Of a DNA stretch of 61,001 bases, positions 27,330 to 38,409 are shown piece by piece (position 1 is the stretch's first letter; every line of letters starts with the position of its first letter). This DNA is from RBG-16-66-20 sp049651845 (GTDB lineage: Bacteria > Pseudomonadota > Gammaproteobacteria > Burkholderiales > SG8-39): contig JBASCW010000035.1 in the NCBI GenBank assembly GCA_049651845.1, forward strand, positions 1 through 61,001. Reading direction: 5' to 3'. Below the pieces are notes generated by a model that saw only the letters and a list, made by a program, of their open reading frames with translations, was not told the DNA's origin and did not search any database. The position numbers were made by a program, and so were the translations under genes.

Positions 27330-29006
27330 ATGAAAAAGATTTTGCTTTCAGCGTTCTTGATAATTCCTTTTGGAATTTCAAATGCACAAACAGTAAAGCC
27401 GCAGTACGGCGGCGAATTGCGCGTCACCACCATGTACCCGGCGGTCTCGCCGCTGTCCTGGGACGTCGGCGAATGGCACTGGAAGCAGAACCACGACACC
27501 GGCATGTACCTGGAGCAGCTGTTCGCGGGCGACCTGGACAAGAGCGTGCGCAAGGGCGGCAAGCACCGCTTCATCGCCGACGCCTGGCTGCCGAGCGACG
27601 CGATCCGCGGCGAGCTGGCCGAGAAGTGGGTCTGGGAGACGCCCAACACGCTCGCGGTCACCCTGCGCAAGGGCGTGATGCTGCCCGAGAAGCCCGGCGT
27701 GCTGAAGGCGCGCGAACTGAACGCCGAGGATGTGGTGTTCAGCTACGAGCGCTTCGAGAAGAGCCCGAAGAAGATCCCGCAGTACTTCGACCACGTGCTC
27801 AAGGTCTCGGCGCGCGACAGCCGGACAGTGGTGTTCCAGTTCAAGGACTTCTTCGCCGAATGGGACTATCGCTTCGGCTGGGGCTACTACTCGGGCATCA
27901 TGCCGAAGGAGCTCGGCGCCCTGGACGTCAAGGACTGGAAGGTCGCGGTGGGCAGCGGCCCGTACCAGCTCACGGAATACATCGCCGGCAACTCGCAGAC
28001 TTACACCAAGAACCCCGCCTACTGGGATTCGGAAAAGCTCGGCGGCGCGTCCTACAAGCTGCCGTTCACCGACAAGCTGGTCTACCGCATCATCAAGGAC
28101 GAGGCGACCCAGCTCACCGCGCTGCGCACCGCGCAGATCGACCTGCTCGAGTGGGTGCGCTGGACCGCGGTGGACGAGCTGAAGAAGAGCGCGCCGGCGC
28201 TGAAATGGAACCGCTGGCTCAACCAGAGCGGCCAGTTCCTTTCCATGCGCATCGACCGCAAGCCCTTCGACGACATCCGCGTACGCCGCGCGCTCAACAT
28301 GGCGGTCAACAAGCAGGAGATCGTCAAATCGTATTACGGCGGCCATGCCGAGCTGTTCTCCTATCCGATGCACCCCGAGTACACCGGCTACTTCGAGCCG
28401 CTCGACAAGATGCCGGCCTCGGTGAAGGAGCTGTTCACCTACGACCCTGAAAAGGCGAAGAAGCTGCTCGCCGAAGCGGGCTACCCGAACGGCTTCTCCT
28501 TCAAGGTGCAGGTGACGAGCGCCAACCACGACCACATGGACCTGCTGCCGCTGGTGGCGGGCTACCTCGCGAAGGTCGGCGTCAAGGTGGAGATCCAGCC
28601 GATGGAGTACCCGGCCTTCCTCGCAGCGATGGTCAGCAAGAAGAACGAAGCCGGCTATTTCATGAACAACGGCCACACCAACCCCACCACCAGCATCCGC
28701 AAGAGCTTCGTCACCGGCCAGACCTGGAACCCGTCGCAGTGGGCGGACCCGGCCTATGACAAGAAGATGGACGAGGTCTACCGCACGCGCGACGAGGGCA
28801 AGCGCCAGCAGATGATCCGCGAGATGACCGTGGAGATCCTCGACAAGGCGCCCTACATCTGGCTGCCGACGCCGTACTACTTCACGGCCTGGTGGCCGTG
28901 GGTGCAGAACTACGACGGCGAGTTGCGCGCCGGCGCGGTGCGCCCCGGGCCGATTTACGCGCGCATCTGGATCGACCGGGAGATGAAGAAGAAGATGGGG
29001 TTCTGA
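27330..29006 (+). CDS. ABC transporter substrate-binding protein 2 (tandem paralogue)
   Basis: 558 residues, collinear with binding protein 1; long shared blocks include YLEQLFAGDLDKS, the NMAVNKQEIVKSYYGG segment and the C-terminus IYARIWID-EMKKKMG. The signal peptide (MKKILLSAFLIIPFGISNAQ) and its codons are AT-rich (27330-27400) and unrelated to those of the first copy. The two proteins probably serve the same permease with different ligand range. Most differences are spread over the chain, so the duplication is not recent. GAGGAG lies upstream of the ATG. Confidence 0.94.
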   Translation: MKKILLSAFLIIPFGISNAQTVKPQYGGELRVTTMYPAVSPLSWDVGEWHWKQNHDTGMYLEQLFAGDLDKSVRKGGKHRFIADAWLPSDAIRGELAEKWVWETPNTLAVTLRKGVMLPEKPGVLKARELNAEDVVFSYERFEKSPKKIPQYFDHVLKVSARDSRTVVFQFKDFFAEWDYRFGWGYYSGIMPKELGALDVKDWKVAVGSGPYQLTEYIAGNSQTYTKNPAYWDSEKLGGASYKLPFTDKLVYRIIKDEATQLTALRTAQIDLLEWVRWTAVDELKKSAPALKWNRWLNQSGQFLSMRIDRKPFDDIRVRRALNMAVNKQEIVKSYYGGHAELFSYPMHPEYTGYFEPLDKMPASVKELFTYDPEKAKKLLAEAGYPNGFSFKVQVTSANHDHMDLLPLVAGYLAKVGVKVEIQPMEYPAFLAAMVSKKNEAGYFMNNGHTNPTTSIRKSFVTGQTWNPSQWADPAYDKKMDEVYRTRDEGKRQQMIREMTVEILDKAPYIWLPTPYYFTAWWPWVQNYDGELRAGAVRPGPIYARIWIDREMKKKMGF

Positions 29007-29010
29007 GCGG

Positions 29011-30979
<1,969 letters not shown>

Positions 30980-30986
30980 TGGTCGG

Positions 30987-33506
30987 ATGCGCGAATCCCA
31001 GCCCAAAACCATCCATCTCAAGGACTACACCCCGCCGCCGTTCCTGGTCGATCGGGTCGGGCTCGACGTAGACATCCGCGCGGAAGACGCGATCGTGAGC
31101 GCGGCGCTGCAGGTGCGCCGCAATCCGGCGTCCAGGGAAAAGACCGCGCCGCTCGTGCTGGACGGCGATGAGCTGGAGCTGGTCTCGCTGACCCTGGATG
31201 GCAAGCTGTTTCCCTCCAGGGTCGAGGGCGACACGCTGACGATCGCCAATCCGCCGGAGGCGTTCACGCTGAGGACGGTCAGCCGGATCGTGCCGCAGAA
31301 GAACACCAAGCTCGAAGGCCTGTACGCCACGCAGAGCGGCTTTGTCACCCAGTGCGAGGCGCAGGGCTTCCGCCGCATCACCTGGTTCGTCGACCGGCCG
31401 GACAACCTCGCCGTGTACACGGTGACGGTGCACGCCGATGCGCAGAAGTATCCCGTCCTGCTGTCCAACGGCAACCTCGTGGAAAAGGGCACGGAGAGCG
31501 GCGGGCGCCACTGGGCGCGGTTCGAGGATCCCTATCCGAAGCCGAGCTATCTGTTTGCGCTCGTTGCGGCGGATCTGGAATTCATTCAGGAATCTCTGGT
31601 TTCCCGTTCTGGAAAACCGAAAAGGCTTTTCATATATGTAGAGAAAGGAAAGCTGGACCAGGCGGCCTGGTCGATGGACTGCCTCAAGCGCGCGATCGCC
31701 TGGGACGAGAAGCGCTTCGGCCTGGAGCTCGACCTCGACGAGTACAAGATCGTCGCGGTGGGCGACTTCAACTCCGGCGCGATGGAGAACAAGGGCCTCA
31801 ACATCTTCAACACCAGGTACGTGCTGGCGCGGCCCGACACCGCGACCGACACCGACTACCTGAACATCGACCGCGTGGTCGCGCACGAGTACTTCCACAA
31901 CTGGACCGGCGACCGCGTCACCTGCCGCGACTGGTTCCAGCTGTCGCTCAAGGAAGGGCTCACGGTGTTCCGCGACCAGGAGTACGGCGCCGACACCTAC
32001 TCGCGCGCGGTGACGCGCATCCAGGAAGTGCGCAGCCTGCGCGCGGCGCAGTTCCCGGAGGACGCCGGGCCGATGGCGCACCCGGTGCGGCCGCAGTCCT
32101 ACATGGAGATCCGCAACTTCTACACCATGACGGTGTACGAAAAGGGCGCGGAGGTGGTGCGCATGCAGCACACGCTGCTCGGCGAAGAGAAGTTCCAGGC
32201 CGGCATGCGGCTGTATTTCCAGCGCCACGACGGCCAGGCCGTGACCTGCGACGACTTCGTGCAGGCCATGCAGGACGCGTCAGGCATCGACCTTTCGCAG
32301 TTCAAGCGCTGGTACGACGTCGCGGGCACGCCGGTGCTGGATTGTTCCGGGGTTTTCGAAGGAAATACCTTTGTTCTTTCGGTCCGGCAATCCATGGACC
32401 CGCCTTTTCATATCCCTCTCGCCGTCAAGATCGGGACACAGGAAAAGGTTCTTTCCGTCACGGAAAAGGCGCAGACCTTCAGGTTCGAAGACCTCAGGGA
32501 GAAGCCCGTTCCCTCCCTGTTGCGCGGCTTCTCGGCGCCGGTGATCCTGAACTACCCGTACAGCGAGGCGGACCTCGTGCACCTGCTCGCGCACGACGAC
32601 GATCCGTTCAACCGCTGGGAAGCGGCTCAACGCCTCGGCACCGGCATTATTTTGAAGTCCAATGGAGTTCCATCATCCGCGTTTCTTGAAGCCGTCAGGA
32701 AGCTGCTCCAGGAGAAAGACCCGGCCTTCATCGCGGAAACGCTGAGCCTGCCTTCCGAGACGTTCCTCGCAGAGCAGATGGACGTGGTGGATCCGGACGC
32801 GCTGCACGCCTCGCGCAACGCGCTGCGGCATGCGCTCGCCTCGGCGTTCAAGAATGAGTTCCTCGATCTCTACCGGTCGCTCGAGAGCGCCGGGCCCTAT
32901 TCCCCGGATGCCGCCTCCGCCGGCAGGCGCGCGCTGCGTAACCTGCTGCTCTCGTACCTCATGGAGCTGGAGACGACGGACCTCGTCGCGCTGTGCTATG
33001 AGCAGTACGGCCAGTCGAACAACATGACCGAGCAGTTCGCGGCGCTCGCCTGCCTCGCCAACAGCCATGCGCAGCAGCGCACGATCGCGCTCGATTCCTT
33101 CTACGAGAAGTGGCGCGGCGAGCCGCTGGTGGTGGACAAGTGGCTCGCGGTGCAGGCCGGCTCGCGCCTGCACGGGACGCTTGCGCGCGTGCGCGAGCTG
33201 CTCGGACACCCGGCGTTCGACCTCAAGGTGCCGAACAAGGTCTACGCGCTGGTGCGCAGTTTCTCGGCCAACCACGTGCGCTTCCACGCCGGCGACGGCG
33301 GCGGCTACGCGTTCCTCGCCGACCAGGTGCTCGCGCTCGATGCGCTCAACCCGCAGATCGCGGCGCGCATCGCGCGCGGCTTCGATCGCTGGAAAAGATT
33401 TGATGGTGAAAGAAAAGAAAGAGCGAAAAGGCAATTGGAGCGCATCCGCGACGCGAAGGACCTGTCGAAGGACGTGGCCGAGATCGTCATCAAGGCGCTC
33501 GGCTGA
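30987..33506 (+). CDS. pepN: Aminopeptidase N (M1 metallopeptidase)
   Basis: 839 residues, near the usual size of gamma/beta-proteobacterial PepN. The exopeptidase motif GAMEN is near residue 264, and the zinc site HEYFH with downstream Glu (LSLKEGLTVFRDQEY) is near residue 300. It removes N-terminal amino acids from peptides in the cytoplasm. Its start lies 7 bases behind the peptide-type ABC transporter, so imported peptides are probably its substrates (inference). AT-rich codon patches occur at 31575-31660, 32340-32520, 32640-32720 and 33385-33440. Confidence 0.96.
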   Translation: MRESQPKTIHLKDYTPPPFLVDRVGLDVDIRAEDAIVSAALQVRRNPASREKTAPLVLDGDELELVSLTLDGKLFPSRVEGDTLTIANPPEAFTLRTVSRIVPQKNTKLEGLYATQSGFVTQCEAQGFRRITWFVDRPDNLAVYTVTVHADAQKYPVLLSNGNLVEKGTESGGRHWARFEDPYPKPSYLFALVAADLEFIQESLVSRSGKPKRLFIYVEKGKLDQAAWSMDCLKRAIAWDEKRFGLELDLDEYKIVAVGDFNSGAMENKGLNIFNTRYVLARPDTATDTDYLNIDRVVAHEYFHNWTGDRVTCRDWFQLSLKEGLTVFRDQEYGADTYSRAVTRIQEVRSLRAAQFPEDAGPMAHPVRPQSYMEIRNFYTMTVYEKGAEVVRMQHTLLGEEKFQAGMRLYFQRHDGQAVTCDDFVQAMQDASGIDLSQFKRWYDVAGTPVLDCSGVFEGNTFVLSVRQSMDPPFHIPLAVKIGTQEKVLSVTEKAQTFRFEDLREKPVPSLLRGFSAPVILNYPYSEADLVHLLAHDDDPFNRWEAAQRLGTGIILKSNGVPSSAFLEAVRKLLQEKDPAFIAETLSLPSETFLAEQMDVVDPDALHASRNALRHALASAFKNEFLDLYRSLESAGPYSPDAASAGRRALRNLLLSYLMELETTDLVALCYEQYGQSNNMTEQFAALACLANSHAQQRTIALDSFYEKWRGEPLVVDKWLAVQAGSRLHGTLARVRELLGHPAFDLKVPNKVYALVRSFSANHVRFHAGDGGGYAFLADQVLALDALNPQIAARIARGFDRWKRFDGERKERAKRQLERIRDAKDLSKDVAEIVIKALG

Positions 33507-33508
33507 CC

Positions 33509-34180
33509 ATGGATCCCTACATCCTCTACGTCGCCACGCTGGCGTTCCTCGCCACCCACTTCATCTCCAGCACGCCGCTGCGGCCGCTGCTGGCGCAGGC
33601 GCTCGGCGAGCGGGGCTACGTCGTCGCTTACTCGCTGCTTGCCTTCGCCACCCTCGGCTGGATGATCTGGGCCTACGGCAAGGTGCCGGCGGAGCCGCTC
33701 TGGCCCGGCCTGCGGCTCGCGCCCGCGATCCTGATGCCCTTCTCCTTCATCCTGCTCGTAGGCGGGCTGCTCACGCGCAACCCGTCCGCGGTCGGCCAGG
33801 CGAAGGCGCTCAAGGCCGGGGAGCCCGTGCGCGGCATGCTGCGCGTCACGCGCCACCCGATGATGTGGGGCTTCATCCTCTGGGCCATTGCGCACATCCT
33901 CGCGCGCGGCGAGCTGAAGGCGACGGTGTTCTTTGGCGCTTTCCTCGTGCTCGCGGCGCTCGGCGCCTTGCTCATCGACCGTCGCAAGGAAGCGACGCAC
34001 GGCGACGACTGGCATCGCTTCGTGAAAGTCACCTCCTACTTCCCGTTCCTCGCCATCGCGCAGGGTCGCAACCGCTTCGACGCCAGGGAAATCGGCTGGC
34101 GCATTCCCGCCATCGGCCTCGCGCTCTACGCGCTCGTCTTCTGGTTCCATGCCGCGATGTTCGGGGCGCGGCCCTACTAG
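33509..34180 (+). CDS. NnrU-family integral membrane protein
   Basis: 223 residues with about six hydrophobic segments. The NnrU/isoprenylcysteine-methyltransferase-like motif TRHPMMWGFILWAIAHILARGE (around residue 112) is plain, as is the start TLAFLATHFISSTPLRPLL. The family was named from denitrification clusters but is widespread; no nir/nor genes are visible here, so that role is not supported. It starts 2 bases after pepN and is probably co-transcribed. Confidence 0.88.
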   Translation: MDPYILYVATLAFLATHFISSTPLRPLLAQALGERGYVVAYSLLAFATLGWMIWAYGKVPAEPLWPGLRLAPAILMPFSFILLVGGLLTRNPSAVGQAKALKAGEPVRGMLRVTRHPMMWGFILWAIAHILARGELKATVFFGAFLVLAALGALLIDRRKEATHGDDWHRFVKVTSYFPFLAIAQGRNRFDAREIGWRIPAIGLALYALVFWFHAAMFGARPY

Positions 34181-35005
34181 TCAGCTCTTCAGGTAGCTGT
34201 AGAAGTCCGGCTTCGTCGCGGAGCGGCCCAGGTAGCCGAAGGTCCCCTGCTCCTTCACTTCGGTCGCGGCCGCGATCATGCTGCTCATCGCCGCGCGGTA
34301 GAGCGAGGTGGCGAGGCTGATGCGGCGCACGCCCGCGGCTTCGAGCTCCGCCACGCTGAACGATTTGCCGGGAATCCCGACCATGAAGTTGAAGGGCTTG
34401 CGGAGCGCGCTGCAGATCTTCTGCACCGCTTCGAGGTCCGGCAGCCCCGGCGAGAACAGCACGTCGGCGCCCGCCTTCTCGAAGGCCTGCAGCCGCTTGA
34501 TGGTGTCGTCGAGGTCCGGGTTGCCGCGCAGGAAGTTCTCGGTGCGCGCGGTGAGCGTGAACGGGAACGGATGCCTGCGCGCCGCCTCGACCGCCGCGCC
34601 CACGCGCTCCACCGCGAGGTTGAAGTCGAACAGGGGCCGGTCCTTGTTGCCGGTCGCGTCCTCGATCGAGCCGCCCACCAGGCCCACGCTCGCCGCGAGG
34701 CGGATCGTCTCCGCCGCGTCCTGCGGCGCGTCGCCGAAGCCCTTCTCCAGGTCCGCCGCGACCGGCAGGTCGGTCGCCGAGCAGACCAGGCGCGCGTGCT
34801 CGAGCGCCTCGTCGCGCGTGACGCGGCCATCGCGCCGGCCGAAAGTGCCCGCGCAGGCGCCGCTCGAGGTGGCGAGCGCCTGGAATCCCAGGCCCGCCAG
34901 CACGCGCGCCGAGCCGCCGTCCCAGGGATTGGGAATGACGAAGGCGCGCCCCTCGTGCAGCTTGCGGAAGCGCTCGGCCTTCTCCTTCTGCGTGACGTCG
35001 GTCAT
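34181..35005 (-). CDS. Isocitrate lyase/PEP mutase family protein (copy 1)
   Basis: 274 residues forming a single TIM barrel. Family motifs: PNPWDGGSARVL near residue 25, the metal/active-site loop ADLEKGFGD near residue 85, GGSIEDATG near residue 115 and LTARTENFLRG near residue 150. Related enzymes cleave or form C-C or C-P bonds of 2-oxo acids (2-methylisocitrate lyase, oxaloacetate hydrolase, PEP mutase); the exact reaction is not evident. The ATG at 35005 is favoured over longer frames. Last gene of a five-gene operon. A second, diverged copy is at 45210-46040. Confidence 0.88.
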   Translation of the reverse strand: MTDVTQKEKAERFRKLHEGRAFVIPNPWDGGSARVLAGLGFQALATSSGACAGTFGRRDGRVTRDEALEHARLVCSATDLPVAADLEKGFGDAPQDAAETIRLAASVGLVGGSIEDATGNKDRPLFDFNLAVERVGAAVEAARRHPFPFTLTARTENFLRGNPDLDDTIKRLQAFEKAGADVLFSPGLPDLEAVQKICSALRKPFNFMVGIPGKSFSVAELEAAGVRRISLATSLYRAAMSSMIAAATEVKEQGTFGYLGRSATKPDFYSYLKS

Positions 35006-35016
35006 GGAACGGCTCC

Positions 35017-35562
35017 TCAGGCGCCGAGCAGGTCCGCGGCCGGCAGCACTTTCGCGAACAGGCCGTTCAGCCCCGCGAGGTAGGCCACCTGGACCTGCTC
35101 GGGCGTCACCTGGACGCCGCCGAACGCGAGCGCGCGCGTCGCGCAGGCGTCGTGCGCGAGCGAGCAGGTGAAGCCGAGATCGGCCGCGGCGCGCGTCGTG
35201 GTGTCCACGCACATGTGCGTCATCATCCCCGCGATCACCAGCTGCGTGACGTTCGCGCGGCGCAGGTGGTCCAGCAGCGGCGTCTCGCGGAAGCTGTTCG
35301 GATAGTTCTTGCGGAACACGGTCTCGTTCGGCGCCGGCTGCACGGAGGCGTGGATCTCTGCGCCTTTGGTGTTCGGGATGAAGAAGGTCGCGCCCGGTCG
35401 CGTACTGAGGTGCTGCATGTGGATCACCGGCCGGCCGCGCTCGCGGAACGCCGCGATCAGCTTCGCTGCCTGCGCCGCGGCTGCCTCCGGCGCGTGCAAC
35501 GCCATCGCGCCGCCCGGGAAGTAGTCGTTCTGGATGTCGATGATGAGCAATGCGCTGGTCAT
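35017..35562 (-). CDS. Isochorismatase-family cysteine hydrolase
   Basis: 181 residues. The catalytic triad of the family is visible: Asp in LLIIDIQNDYF (about residue 9), Lys in RKNYPNSF (about residue 94) and Cys in GMMTHMCVDTT (about residue 127), with a non-prolyl cis-peptide-like stretch before the Cys. Such enzymes hydrolyse amides, carbamoyl groups or vinyl ethers. The ATG at 35562 overlaps the SDR stop codon by 4 bases, so it is coupled to the upstream gene. Confidence 0.92.
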   Translation of the reverse strand: MTSALLIIDIQNDYFPGGAMALHAPEAAAAQAAKLIAAFRERGRPVIHMQHLSTRPGATFFIPNTKGAEIHASVQPAPNETVFRKNYPNSFRETPLLDHLRRANVTQLVIAGMMTHMCVDTTTRAAADLGFTCSLAHDACATRALAFGGVQVTPEQVQVAYLAGLNGLFAKVLPAADLLGA

Positions 35563-36359
35563 GAGGGATCTTTCTTCAGTTTTTTGAGAACCATGTTGTC
35601 GACGATCTGCGGCGCGACCAGCTGCAGCCAGAGGCCGATGCGCGCCTCCAGCGTCATCACCAGCTGCCGCTTGCGCGCGTGCGTGGCCTCGAGAATCTGG
35701 CGCGCGCACTCCTGCACGGACATCGCGTCATCCTCCCTGAGGCCGCTCTTGCCCGCGGGCCTGCCGTCCGGGCCGTAGCCGTGCACGCGGATCTGCGTGG
35801 CCACCACGCCCGGATAGACCACGGTCACGTCTACGCCGCTCTGCTTAAGTTCCAGCCGCAGCGCCTCGAAAAACAGCGCCTGCGCGGCCTTGGTCGGGCT
35901 GTACGCGGTGCGGCCCGGCACGCCGACCTTGCCTGCGAGGCTGGAGATGGCGACGATCTGGCCGCGGCGCAGCTTGAGATGCGGCAGCGCGTAGCGCGTG
36001 CAGTAGAGGCTGCCCATGTAGTTCACGCGCATCATGCCCTCGTACCAGCCGAAATCGGTGACTTCCTCGAAGCGCGCATGGCCCGAGACGCCGGCGTTGT
36101 TGATCAGGATGTCGAGCGAGCTGTACCTGCGCGCCGCGGTCTCGATGAAGTCGCGGCAGTCGGCCTCCACGCTCACGTCGCAACGCTGCGCGAAGGCCTC
36201 GGCCCCGCACGCGCGGCACTCGGCCGCGACCGCTTCGAGCTTGTCGAGGTTGCGCGCGGCGAGCGCGAGCCACACGCCCTTGCCCGCGAGCTGGCGCGCG
36301 AGCTCCGCGCCGATGCCCTCGGAGGCGCCGGTGATGGCGACGACTTTGCCGGCGAACAT
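35559..36359 (-). CDS. Classical short-chain dehydrogenase/reductase (SDR)
   Basis: 266 residues. Cofactor loop TGASEGIGAELA near residue 10, NNAGVSG near residue 89, catalytic Ser in ISSLAGKVG and YSPTK (Tyr and Lys, near residues 156-160). An arginine after the second strand (AARNLDKL) suggests NADP(H) preference. The extended C-terminal hydrophobic tail resembles membrane-associated SDRs acting on lipids or steroids. The ATG at 36359 lies 11 bases after the FAD-oxidase gene on the minus strand. Confidence 0.93.
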   Translation of the reverse strand: MFAGKVVAITGASEGIGAELARQLAGKGVWLALAARNLDKLEAVAAECRACGAEAFAQRCDVSVEADCRDFIETAARRYSSLDILINNAGVSGHARFEEVTDFGWYEGMMRVNYMGSLYCTRYALPHLKLRRGQIVAISSLAGKVGVPGRTAYSPTKAAQALFFEALRLELKQSGVDVTVVYPGVVATQIRVHGYGPDGRPAGKSGLREDDAMSVQECARQILEATHARKRQLVMTLEARIGLWLQLVAPQIVDNMVLKKLKKDPS

Positions 36360-36370
36360 GGCCCCCTCCC

Positions 36371-37612
36371 TCAGAACCGGTCGGCCCGGTACGGTTCCGG
36401 ATCCACGAACGGCGGTTCGCCCGCCATCATCTCGCCGATGAGCCGGCCTGTCACGGGCCCGAGCGTGAGGCCGTGGTGCGCGTGGCCGAACGCGAACCAC
36501 AGGCCGGCGTGGCGCGGCGCCGGGCCGATGATCGGCAGCATGTCGGGCGTGCAGGGCCGCGCGCCCATCCAGGGCTCGGTGTCCAGGCGCTCGGCGAGCG
36601 GAAAGAGGTCGCGCGCGACGGGCTCGGCGCGTCCGAGCTGCACCGGCGTGCGGATCGCGTCGCGCAGCGCGAACTCGGCGCCCGTGGTGAGGCGGATGCC
36701 GCGCCGCATCGGCGCGAGCATGTAGCCGCGCTCGGTGTCGAGCACGGGGTGGTTGAGCATCGCGTTGCCGGCCGCGCGATAGTGCATGTGATAGCCGCGC
36801 TTCACCGCGAGCGGCAGGTCGTAGCCGAGCGCGCGCGTCACGACGTCCGACCAGGGGCCGAGCGCGATCACCGCGCTGTCCGCCTGCAGGGTTCCCTCTG
36901 CGGTCCTCACGTTCCAGCGTTCTTGCTCTTGCGCCAGGGAAACGGCATTGCCCTGCAGAAATCGTCCGCCCAGACGCTCGAATGACTTCACATAAGCCAG
37001 CGCGAGAGCCTGGGGGTCGGTCACGCTCACCGGATCGGTCCAGTGCAGCGCGCCCACGAGGACGGGTGCCAGGTGGGGTTCTTCGTCCTGAATTTCCTTT
37101 TGACTCAAAGCTAGGAAACTGATTCCGAATTCCGCCCTCCACCGCTCGGCCTCGGCGAAGCGCAGGTCGCGCTCACGCTCGGTGCGGAACGCGCGCATCC
37201 AGCCGCTGCGCCGCATCAGGCCCGTCGCGCCCGCCTGCGCGGCAAGTGCGTCGTGCTCGCTCACGCAATGCGCGATCAGGCGCGAATACAGCTTCGCGAT
37301 GCGCGCATGCTGGGTGCGCCGGGAATGGCGCCAGTACTTCCAGAGAAAGGGCGCGAGCTCGGGCAGCGCGGACGGATGGTAATAGGCGTCGATGGTGCGG
37401 TTCAGGCCGTAGCGCAGCAGCGCGCCGAAGTCGTGCGGGAATCCGTAGGGATAGACGCCCTCGCGCTGGATCAGGCCGGCGTTGCCGAACGAGGTTTCCT
37501 CGGCCGCGCCGCGCCGGTCCACGAGCGCCACCGCGCGTCCGCGCATCTGCAGGTGCAGCGCCACGCTGATGCCGACGATGCCCGCGCCGAGGACGACCGC
37601 ATCCACCTTCAT
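36371..37612 (-). CDS. DadA-like FAD-dependent amino acid/amine oxidoreductase
   Basis: 413 residues. N-terminal dinucleotide-binding VVLGAGIVGISVALHLQMRG and DAO-type SFGNAGLIQ near residue 43; C-terminal LPIIGPAPRHAGLWFAFGHAHHGLTLGP, the flavin-contacting end seen in D-amino acid dehydrogenases. It likely oxidises a D-amino or secondary amino acid and feeds electrons to the respiratory chain. The ATG at 37612 gives the canonical start MKVDAVVLGAG. An AT-rich codon stretch lies at about 36895-37120. Confidence 0.92.
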   Translation of the reverse strand: MKVDAVVLGAGIVGISVALHLQMRGRAVALVDRRGAAEETSFGNAGLIQREGVYPYGFPHDFGALLRYGLNRTIDAYYHPSALPELAPFLWKYWRHSRRTQHARIAKLYSRLIAHCVSEHDALAAQAGATGLMRRSGWMRAFRTERERDLRFAEAERWRAEFGISFLALSQKEIQDEEPHLAPVLVGALHWTDPVSVTDPQALALAYVKSFERLGGRFLQGNAVSLAQEQERWNVRTAEGTLQADSAVIALGPWSDVVTRALGYDLPLAVKRGYHMHYRAAGNAMLNHPVLDTERGYMLAPMRRGIRLTTGAEFALRDAIRTPVQLGRAEPVARDLFPLAERLDTEPWMGARPCTPDMLPIIGPAPRHAGLWFAFGHAHHGLTLGPVTGRLIGEMMAGEPPFVDPEPYRADRF

Positions 37613-37622
37613 GACCGGATCG

Positions 37623-38027
37623 TCACTTCCCCAGCTTGCGCTGCAGGCGCTGGCTGAACTTCTCGACGTTGACCACGACGCGCTCGTGCAAGCCGTCGCC
37701 AATCAATTCTTTCTCGTCTTCTGCTCTTACCCTCAGGAAAACCGTTCGCACCTCGACTTTCACGATCTCGGCGGTCGCACGCACCCGCATTCCCACGGGA
37801 GTGGCGGCGATGTGGCGCATGTCGAGCACCGTGCCCAGGCTCTGGTAGCCGGCCGGCAGGTGCTGGTCCACCGCGTCCAGCGCCGCCGCCTCGAACAGGT
37901 TGATCATCACCGGCGTCGCGAGCACGTGCACGAGGCCGCTACCCACGCGCGGCGCGGTGTGCGCTTCGGCTACGACAAGCTCTGCGCGCCCGGTGAGCCC
38001 GGGCTGCAACTTCGCGAGGACATCCAT
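37623..38027 (-). CDS. FlK-like hot-dog thioesterase
   Basis: 134 residues with a single hot-dog fold. VGSGLVHVLATPVMINLFEAAAL near residue 28 and GTVLDMRHIAATPVGMRVRATAEIV near residue 64 match the fluoroacetyl-CoA thioesterase-like family (active-site Thr, Glu and His positions). It probably hydrolyses a small acyl-CoA; fluoroacetyl-CoA specificity cannot be claimed. First gene of the five-gene minus-strand operon, 10 bases before the FAD oxidoreductase. Confidence 0.88.
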   Translation of the reverse strand: MDVLAKLQPGLTGRAELVVAEAHTAPRVGSGLVHVLATPVMINLFEAAALDAVDQHLPAGYQSLGTVLDMRHIAATPVGMRVRATAEIVKVEVRTVFLRVRAEDEKELIGDGLHERVVVNVEKFSQRLQRKLGK

Positions 38028-38050
38028 CGTCTCCCGCGAGTGTAGCCGAC

Positions 38051-38353
38051 TCAGCGCCTCGGCGCGCCCGCACCGCTACGCGGCGGGTCGCCGCCGCGCG
38101 TGGCATAAGGGTTCGGCGTACCGCCTTGCGTAGCGTAGGGGTTTGGCGCGCCGACTTTCGGCTCGTAGGGGTTCGGCTCGCCTACCTTCGTGACGCCCTC
38201 ACCATACCGGCCACGACGCTCGCGGTAGCGATCCCGTTCGCCTTCCACGTGGCGATACCGGTCCTGGTCGCGGGTGTCGCGATACGTCTGCTGCGCCGGC
38301 GCGGGAAGGCTGAAGAACGCTGCCGCGAGCACGGCGACGAGATGGCGTTTCAC
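38051..38353 (-). CDS. Small secreted protein with G-x-P-N-P-Y repeats, unknown function
   Basis: 100 residues. A signal peptide (MKRHLVAVLAAAFFSLPAPA) is followed by a highly charged Arg/Tyr/Asp segment. Three near-repeats follow: V-G-E-P-N-P-Y, V-G-A-P-N-P-Y-A-T and G-G-T-P-N-P-Y-A-T, then a Gly/Pro/Arg tail. I do not recognise a family. It is probably an exported, unstructured envelope protein. It is divergent from the NADH dehydrogenase gene and lies just upstream of the thioesterase operon on the same strand. Confidence 0.7.
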   Translation of the reverse strand: MKRHLVAVLAAAFFSLPAPAQQTYRDTRDQDRYRHVEGERDRYRERRGRYGEGVTKVGEPNPYEPKVGAPNPYATQGGTPNPYATRGGDPPRSGAGAPRR

Positions 38354-38409
38354 AGGGCCATTCTAGGCAAAACGGCCGGGTTTCCGCGTCCCGTTACACT
38401 CTGTTACCC

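Noticed and set aside
27330..27400. Frameshift or foreign insertion at the AT-rich start of the second binding protein
   Set aside because: It reads as a normal signal peptide with a ribosome binding site; only the codon choice is unusual.
33509..34180. Denitrification gene context suggested by the NnrU similarity
   Set aside because: No nir, nor or nos genes are in view and the gene is coupled to pepN; the family name alone is not evidence of that role.
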